This document shows positions 32,383 through 37,596 of a stretch of DNA of 37,596 nt, piece after piece (within the stretch, counting starts at the first letter, position 1; every line of letters begins with the position of its first letter). The DNA lies in assembly GCF_002222055.1 (NCBI RefSeq), contig NZ_MUGS01000042.1, forward strand, positions 1 through 37,596. The letters run 5' to 3'. Made by a program: the position numbers and the translations under genes. A model generated the notes under the pieces. The model was given only the letters and a program-made list of their open reading frames with translations. It made no database searches and had not been told where the DNA came from. Origin of the DNA: Flavobacterium araucananum. GTDB lineage: Bacteria; Bacteroidota; Bacteroidia; Flavobacteriales; Flavobacteriaceae.

Positions 32383-33639
32383 TTATTTAGATGTAATAAG
32401 TTGATTTTGATTTAAGATCCCGTACACAGAACCTTTAATTTCGGTTCCTAAAAAGGCAGAATTTTTAGATTTAGAAAGAATGTTCTCTTTGGTAAAAGTT
32501 GATTTTCCTTCCGGTGTAAACAAAGTAAAGTTAGCTTTAGAACCTTCTGTAATTGTACTGTTTTCAATTCCAAAAACGGTTTTCCCTAAAGTCAGTTTTT
32601 CGATTACAGTTTCAAGAGGTAAAACCGTTAGTAAAGCTCCAAAAGCGCTTTCAAGACCAACAGTTCCGTTTTTAGCCGTATCAAATTCCATTTTCTTAAA
32701 TTCAATATCAATAGGGTTATGATCTGAAGTAATCATGTCTATTGTTCCGTCTAAAACGGCATTTACAAGAGCAACTCTGTCTGTTTCATTTCTTAAAGGA
32801 GGTGTTACTTTATAGCGCGTATCAAAACCTTCCAGTTTTTCGTCTGTCAAGACCAAATGATGTACCGCAACACTACAGGTTACTTGCAAACCTTTTGCCT
32901 TTGCTTCTTTGATTAATGCAATTGATTTTGCTGTTGAGATGGTCGGAATATGCAATTTTCCTCCGGTATATTCCAGTAGAAATAAGTTTCTGGCAACTTG
33001 CAATTCTTCGGCTAAAGTTGGTATACCTTTTAGACCTAATCTTGTCGAAACGATGCCTTCATTGGCAACACCGTTTCCTTTTATATTTGCATCCTGGGCA
33101 TAAGTAATCACTAAACCATCAAAATCCTGCACGTATTGTAAAGCGATTTTTAAGAGATTGGCATTGTCGATACTTCTGTTATAATCTCCAAAAGCCACGG
33201 CTCCTGCTTTCTTCATATCAAACAATTCTGCCATATCTTTTCCTTCGCTGCCTTTGGTTAAAGCACCAATCGGGAAAAGTTCTGTGGCAAAACCATTGGC
33301 TTTGTTCTTAACAAAATTTACCTGCGATTGATTGTCAATAACAGGGTAGGAGTTGGGCTGTAAGGCAATGGCAGTAAATCCGCTTTTTGCAGCAACCTTC
33401 AATCCGTTTGCGATGGTTTCTCTGTCTTCATAACCTGGTTCGCCCAGCGAGACACTGCTATCAAACCAACCTTGAGAGAGATGTAAATTATCCAATTTAA
33501 CTTCGGTTGTATCATCGATATCAAGAATCGAAGTCCCTATTTTTTCGATTAAACCATCTGCAACTAAAAGATCAACGGTCTGGTTGTGAAACGGACTTTT
33601 TGAATCAATAATTTTGGCGCTTCTGATGATTATTTTCAT
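32383..33639 (-). CDS. Dihydroorotase-like protein lacking the metal site (probable pseudoenzyme)
   Basis: 418 residues, full length for a class I dihydroorotase (step 3 of pyrimidine synthesis). Family features: an N-terminal beta part (IIRSAKIIDSKSPFHNQTVDLLVADGLIEKIG), GEPGYEDRET, GFTAIALQPNSYPVIDN, CSVAVHHLVLTDE and TSDHNPI. The metal-binding residues are gone: the usual DPHVHFREPG reads DSSVSLGEPG (Ser62 and Ser64 for both histidines), and LHIAHVST reads LHIPTIST. The reading frame is intact, so it is maintained for some role, perhaps a non-catalytic partner of aspartate transcarbamoylase as known for PyrC' proteins. That role is inference. It lies between the BatA-like gene and the small membrane protein gene on the minus strand. 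Confidence 0.85.
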   Translation of the reverse strand: MKIIIRSAKIIDSKSPFHNQTVDLLVADGLIEKIGTSILDIDDTTEVKLDNLHLSQGWFDSSVSLGEPGYEDRETIANGLKVAAKSGFTAIALQPNSYPVIDNQSQVNFVKNKANGFATELFPIGALTKGSEGKDMAELFDMKKAGAVAFGDYNRSIDNANLLKIALQYVQDFDGLVITYAQDANIKGNGVANEGIVSTRLGLKGIPTLAEELQVARNLFLLEYTGGKLHIPTISTAKSIALIKEAKAKGLQVTCSVAVHHLVLTDEKLEGFDTRYKVTPPLRNETDRVALVNAVLDGTIDMITSDHNPIDIEFKKMEFDTAKNGTVGLESAFGALLTVLPLETVIEKLTLGKTVFGIENSTITEGSKANFTLFTPEGKSTFTKENILSKSKNSAFLGTEIKGSVYGILNQNQLITSK

Positions 33640-33675
33640 ATGTTGAGAATTTATTTTAAATTGTAATCGTAATTT

Positions 33676-33810
33676 TTAAACACATAGAAACATAGATTTT
33701 TCTCGTTATTATAGTGATAAATAAATGACACATCATTTTTACATAGCTATGTAAATTTCAATAAGTGAAACGCCTTTTAAAATTTTAAAATCTATGTTTC
33801 TATGTGTTTA
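33676..33810 (-). repeat. Dispersed palindromic element, core copy 5
   Basis: Starts TTAAACACATAGAAACATAG and ends CTATGTTTCTATGTGTTTA, with GTGAAACGCCTTTT inside (reverse orientation, as in copy 2). The outer AACCCGTTG-type ends are absent. It fills the gap between the BatA-like and dihydroorotase-like genes on the minus strand, and could separate their transcription. Confidence 0.85.
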
Positions 33811-33865
33811 TTTTTATTATAAACTTTAAAATCTCTTAATGGTTCAGAAAAAATAAACTTTAAGT

Positions 33866-35794
33866 TTATTTCACGAATTTTATAATTGCCATTTCCAGTG
33901 CTAAAAATAGCAGTGCAAAGATAATAAACCATTTCCAAATTTGACTGTCCGTTCGCTCCGTTTGTAACGTGTTAAAAATGGTCGAAATCGTGTCGGCAGT
34001 TTTAAAATCCGAAATCACATTTGTATTTACCTGACTTAAATCGCTTTCGCTTCGTTTGTAATTGAAACTCAGGTTTTCTACCCATTCTTTTTTATCAAAA
34101 ACCCCATAATTTCCAGCTGTTTCAGGGAAATCATTAAAGGTTAATTTTACTTTATTATTCAGTATTTGCTGTATAGGAATAAAAGAATCTTCATTTCCCC
34201 GAACTTCCAGAATAGCATCCTTGGTCAATAATACATCCACAAAATAGGGCTGATTGTTGCCAATGGTTATTGCATTGACACCGGTTTTTTGATTGTTTTG
34301 CCCCATTTTATAAAACAACGGAACAATTAGTGGAGATTGCTGAAAGTTTGAATTCGTTGTATTTATAGGTGCTGCAAAAATGGTAATTCCCGAAACCGGA
34401 TTTTGAATGGCAGTTACAAATACACTTTGATCTTCATACGATAAAACGGCAGGATATGGACTCGAAATGTCAAATGAATTAGCCGTTTTTGGATACTGAA
34501 AATTAGTGATTTTATTCTCGAAAACTCCCGAAAACAAAGGATGATCAAAATTGATTTTGGTAATCAGCTTACTTTTATTTTCAAGGTTCTTAAACTGAAT
34601 TTTTCCAAAATTACCCAGAAAGGAATTTAGATTAGAAATTGAACTCTTTTCAGAAGGAATCACAACCAGATTACCCCCTTTAGACACAAAAGCTTTTAGA
34701 GTGGTTTGTAATGCTTGCGGGACTTCGACTAACTCGTTTAGGATAATAGTATTTTGTTTGTCCAGACTATTATAATCCAGATTGGTAATCGAATAATTGT
34801 TATAGTTGAACTCTGCCGGGGTATAAATTCTGGATAAAAAATTACTCTTTTCAGGTTCTCCAATACTAATAACATTTGTTTTTTTGGTTTTCGAAATGCT
34901 AAAATAAAGTTTGTTATCATAGGCAAGACCATTGTCTTCGATCGCTACATAACCGTGAAAAGCTGCTTTTGGAATTGTAAAATTGATTTTCTTTTTCTTT
35001 GTATCAAAATTGATAATCGTTTTGGCAATTAATTTATTTTGATTGTACAATGCCATAGAAACCGGTTTAAAATCTTCTCCATAAGCAGATAGTTTTACAC
35101 TTATTTCGTAAAAATTTTCTAAAGTCTGATTGATATAAACGCTGTCAATGGCAATATTATTTTTTTGTTCCGCTTCCGGAATTATAAAATATGGTTTTTC
35201 ATCGGTATCGATGTTTTTGATATCCTTTTCGGTTAAACCTACTGCATCGGTAATAATTACAATATCTTTTTTATAGGCTGATTTATGTGCTTTTATTTTT
35301 GCCATAATCGACGGAAGCTCAAAAGGAGTTGCGCTGTATTTTAGGTTTTGCAGAGCACTTTTGGATGATTTTATATCCGTATTCCAATAATTTTCGGTGT
35401 TCGTAAGCAACGAAAACTGGCTGGTTTCAGGAGTATTTTCCAGTAATTCCTGAACAGCACGTTTTAGTAATTCACCTTTTTTTCCTTTGGCCTGCATACT
35501 AAACGAATTATCCAGGATAATATACATTTCGTTAGTCGCATTTTTACTGTCTTTGGCTTCAAAAAAAGGTTGGGCAAAAGCCAGAATTATACCTGTTAAC
35601 AGCAGTAAACGTGTGGCTAATAAAAGTCTTTTTTTGATTTTTGAACTTTTTCGGGTTTGAATCGAAAGTTCTTTTAAGAAACGAACATTTGTAAAATAAG
35701 AGATTTTAAAACGTCGTAATTGAAATAAATGAACCAAAATTGGAACAATCAATAAAAACAGAAAGTATAGAATTTCGGGATGTTTAAAATGCAT
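33866..35794 (-). CDS. BatA/VWA-domain membrane protein
   Basis: 642 residues. The N-terminus is the double-membrane-helix BatA module (TIGR02226): HFKHPEILYFLFLLIVPILVHLFQLRRF (~3-30), FTNVRFLKEL, then a second helix RLLLATRLLLLTGIILAFAQPFF (~56-78). A von Willebrand A domain follows with MIDAS motif D95-N-S97-F-S99 and a later DIVIITDA. The large central part (~190-610) is extracytoplasmic beta-rich, with a glutamine-amidotransferase-like GNLVVIPS stretch. A third helix closes the protein (~622-640, WFIIFALLFLALEMAIIKFV). Such proteins belong to the Bacteroidota aerotolerance/MoxR-associated group, but no MoxR gene is next to it. Function unproven. Confidence 0.88.
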   Translation of the reverse strand: MHFKHPEILYFLFLLIVPILVHLFQLRRFKISYFTNVRFLKELSIQTRKSSKIKKRLLLATRLLLLTGIILAFAQPFFEAKDSKNATNEMYIILDNSFSMQAKGKKGELLKRAVQELLENTPETSQFSLLTNTENYWNTDIKSSKSALQNLKYSATPFELPSIMAKIKAHKSAYKKDIVIITDAVGLTEKDIKNIDTDEKPYFIIPEAEQKNNIAIDSVYINQTLENFYEISVKLSAYGEDFKPVSMALYNQNKLIAKTIINFDTKKKKINFTIPKAAFHGYVAIEDNGLAYDNKLYFSISKTKKTNVISIGEPEKSNFLSRIYTPAEFNYNNYSITNLDYNSLDKQNTIILNELVEVPQALQTTLKAFVSKGGNLVVIPSEKSSISNLNSFLGNFGKIQFKNLENKSKLITKINFDHPLFSGVFENKITNFQYPKTANSFDISSPYPAVLSYEDQSVFVTAIQNPVSGITIFAAPINTTNSNFQQSPLIVPLFYKMGQNNQKTGVNAITIGNNQPYFVDVLLTKDAILEVRGNEDSFIPIQQILNNKVKLTFNDFPETAGNYGVFDKKEWVENLSFNYKRSESDLSQVNTNVISDFKTADTISTIFNTLQTERTDSQIWKWFIIFALLFLALEMAIIKFVK

Positions 35795-35844
35795 TCTGGC
35801 TTAGATTTACTTCGCTACGTTTTGTTTTTCGCGAAGATGCTGGT

Positions 35845-35852
35845 CAAAAATA
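35845..35852 (-). promoter_or_regulatory. -7 promoter element of the BatA-like gene
   Basis: On the minus strand this reads TATTTTTG, an exact TAnnTTTG, 50 nt before the ATG at 35794. The leader contains the palindrome TTCGCGAA (35828-35835). Confidence 0.5.
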
Positions 35853-35886
35853 CAAATTTTTAGCCAAACCTTACACGTATATTAGT

Positions 35887-36300
35887 TAAACCATATAAGT
35901 GATATAAGTTCAAATCACTGAGTACATTTATTTTTAACACATAGAAACATAGATTTTGTTCATTAAAAAAAGGCGTTTCACTTTTTTAAAATTTACATAG
36001 TTGCTTATGTCAAAGAGATGTATTTCTTTTTGTTTTCTTTAGTTAACTCCATACACCTGTGTTTCTATGCGTTAATAATTTTTTTTTCAAATAACAGATA
36101 TTTTTAACACATAGAAACATAGATTTTGTTTACTAAAAAAGGCGTTTCACTTTTTTAAAATTTACATAGTTGCTTATGTGAAAGAAATGTATTTCTTTTT
36201 GTTTTCTTTAGTTAAATCCATATACCTATGTTTCTATGTGTTAATAATTTTTCCTCAATTAGGTTTTGCTTATAATTTCTTATATCACTTATAGGGTTTA
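35887..36300. repeat. Two tandem copies of the palindromic element (6 and 7) in a 414-bp inverted-repeat frame
   Basis: Copies of the core lie at 35934-36075 and 36104-36244, 170 bp apart in the same orientation and nearly identical (both contain AAAGGCGTTTCACTTTTTT and TTACATAGTTGCTTATGT). The pair is framed by 22-bp inverted repeats at 35887-35908 (TAAACCATATAAGTGATATA...) and 36279-36300, matching at 21 of 22 positions. The outer AACCCGTTG ends of copies 1 and 2 are absent. No ORF lies inside. This accounts for most of the 35795-36415 gap. Confidence 0.85.
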
Positions 36301-36415
36301 AAATATCAAATTTAGGGTTTGAAAAATGTAACTTCTGAGTATTCTTTTGTAACAAATAATGAGTTTCCGAAAGATATTATTGAGTATTTTAGCGTATTCA
36401 AAAAATAAAAAAAAT

Positions 36416-37528
36416 ATGAAGAGATTATATATGCTGCTTTTTGCAGCTGTAGCTTTTGTAAATGTGCAGGCACAAAATAAATTTAATTTATTGATAGGGA
36501 CTTATACAAATACGTGTGAAAGCAAAGGAATTTACGTTTATGAATTTGATGCGACTACAGGTGATTTTAAACTAAAAAATACATCCGAAAATGTAGTAAG
36601 TCCAAGTTATTTATCCGTATCGGCAAATAATAAATTTGTTTATGCGGTAAACGAGAACGGAACTCAAAGTACAGCAAGTGCGTTTGGTTACGATTCGAAA
36701 TCCGGAAAACTTACTTTTTTAGATAAAAATGATGCTTTAGGAGCAGATCCCTGTCATTTGATTAATGATGACAAAAATGTAATTATAGCCAACTATTCAG
36801 GTGGAAGTATTGCTGTTTTTAAGAAAAAACCAGATGGTGGTATTACAACCGTACAGCAATTAGTGCAGCATGAAGGAAAAGGAGTAAATGTAGCACGTCA
36901 GGAAAAAGCACACGTACACATGGTTGTTTTTTCGCCGGATAACAAGTTTGTTTTATCGAATGACTTAGGTCTGGATAAAGTTTTTATCTATAAGTACAAT
37001 CCAGGTTCTACAAACGAAATATTGACACTCAAAGGAAGTGTTGACGTAAAAAAAGGAAGTGGACCAAGACATTTAACGTTTAGTAAAGATGGAAAATTTG
37101 TGTATTTGATCCAGGAATTAGATGCTACACTAACTACTTTTAGTTATGATAAATCGGGAAGTTTAAAATTAATTGCTGAAACCAGTATTTTGCCAAAAGG
37201 TTTTACCGGAGGAACAGGAGCTGCAGCAATTAAAATTTCGCCCGACGGAAACTTTTTGTATGTTACAGATCGTGTAGATGCAAACTCAATCGCAGTATAT
37301 AAAATCCTTAAGGATGGCAAAATCGAGCAGGTAGAACAAGTAAGTACTTTAGGAAAAGGGCCCAGAGATTTCGCAATTGACCCAACCGGAAATTACCTTT
37401 TGGTAGGGCATCAATATACCAATAATATTGTTGTTTTTAAAAGAGATAAAAGCACAGGAAAACTTACAGATACCGGAAAAAGAATCGATTTGTGTTCTCC
37501 GGTTGGATTGGTTTTTACGAAAATATAA
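36416..37528 (+). CDS. Secreted lactonase, 6-phosphogluconolactonase-like seven-bladed propeller
   Basis: 370 residues from the ATG at 36416, chosen over the ATG at 36359 because a regular signal peptide begins here (MKRLYMLLFAAVAFVNVQAQ) and the extra 19 residues would bury it. The remainder is a YbhE-type lactonase beta-propeller: LLIGTYTN-C-ESKGIYVYEFD at the start, repeats such as PSYLSVSANNKFVYAVNE, ADPCHLINDDKNVIIANYSGGSI, HVHMVVFSPDNKFVLSNDLGLD, GPRHLTFSKDGKFVYLIQEL and GPRDFAIDPTGNYLLVGHQ. Known relatives hydrolyse 6-phosphogluconolactone or other lactones. Export to the periplasm suggests a sugar lactone rather than the cytoplasmic phosphate. It is monocistronic. Confidence 0.9.
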   Translation: MKRLYMLLFAAVAFVNVQAQNKFNLLIGTYTNTCESKGIYVYEFDATTGDFKLKNTSENVVSPSYLSVSANNKFVYAVNENGTQSTASAFGYDSKSGKLTFLDKNDALGADPCHLINDDKNVIIANYSGGSIAVFKKKPDGGITTVQQLVQHEGKGVNVARQEKAHVHMVVFSPDNKFVLSNDLGLDKVFIYKYNPGSTNEILTLKGSVDVKKGSGPRHLTFSKDGKFVYLIQELDATLTTFSYDKSGSLKLIAETSILPKGFTGGTGAAAIKISPDGNFLYVTDRVDANSIAVYKILKDGKIEQVEQVSTLGKGPRDFAIDPTGNYLLVGHQYTNNIVVFKRDKSTGKLTDTGKRIDLCSPVGLVFTKI

Positions 37529-37596
37529 GAGGAAGGTTCAGAGGAACAGAGGTGCCAAGGTTTCTTATTGTACGTAAAAATAAAAAAGACTCAAAG
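37529..37596. other. Tail of the window, simple repeat sequence
   Basis: GAAGGTTCAGAGGAACAGAGG and GTGCCAAGG resemble the TTCAGAGGTT simple sequences at 22001-22050 and the CACCTTTGCAACTC stretch at 2615-2640, a common low-complexity intergenic family here. No gene can be called before the window ends. Confidence 0.4.

Noticed and set aside
36359..36415. Upstream ATG of the lactonase gene
   Set aside because: It adds 19 polar and basic residues in front of a normal signal peptide; the ATG at 36416 is better.

Overview
The window looks like a chromosomal segment of a Flavobacterium-like member of the Bacteroidota. The evidence is AT-rich DNA, a SusC/SusD polysaccharide utilisation locus (PUL), many exact or near-exact TAnnTTTG -7 promoter elements, A-rich leaders in place of strong Shine-Dalgarno sites, lipoprotein signals of Bacteroidota type, and intergenic repeats of the kind that litter Flavobacterium genomes. 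I see no rRNA, tRNA, CRISPR array, transposase or integrase.

Layout. 1-5.5 kb: an MscS-type mechanosensitive channel, a small membrane protein and uvrA (minus strand). 5.9-17.7 kb: a PUL that probably handles a beta-1,3-glucan such as laminarin. It has a membrane-spanning one-component regulator (propeller, Y_Y_Y domain, TM, LuxR-type helix-turn-helix), then susC, susD, a PKD/carbohydrate-binding lipoprotein, a multidomain GH16 lipoprotein and a compact periplasmic GH16. The operon ends at a strong terminator. 18-20.4 kb: an ECF sigma factor, a 47-residue microprotein right behind it, and a TPR protein. 20.7-22 kb: endonuclease III and a Bcp-type peroxiredoxin, divergent. 22.5-27.4 kb: an accessory-looking module with an S24-type repressor, two divergent small paralogous proteins and a 1070-residue Ig-like/Fib_succ_major surface protein. 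27.6-37.5 kb: a conserved Bacteroidota protein of unknown function, an MBL-fold hydrolase, a membrane-anchored protein, a small lipoprotein, an esterase, a Tic20/DUF4870-like membrane protein, a dihydroorotase-like protein without its metal ligands, a BatA/VWA membrane protein and a secreted lactonase.

The most striking non-coding signal is a dispersed family of ~140-bp elements bounded by TTAACACATAGAAACATAG and its reverse complement. It occurs seven times, twice as tandem pairs. In its full ~220-bp form it has outer inverted ends of the type TAACCCGTTGGGTGTAAT. One end forms the last codons and stop of endonuclease III.

The best candidates for something undescribed are this repeat family and the S24 repressor/small-paralogue/surface-protein module, which has two well-spaced dyad operators. 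Several core enzymes also lack expected metal-binding residues: endonuclease III without Fe-S cysteines, UvrA without its first zinc module, and a dihydroorotase without its HxH.
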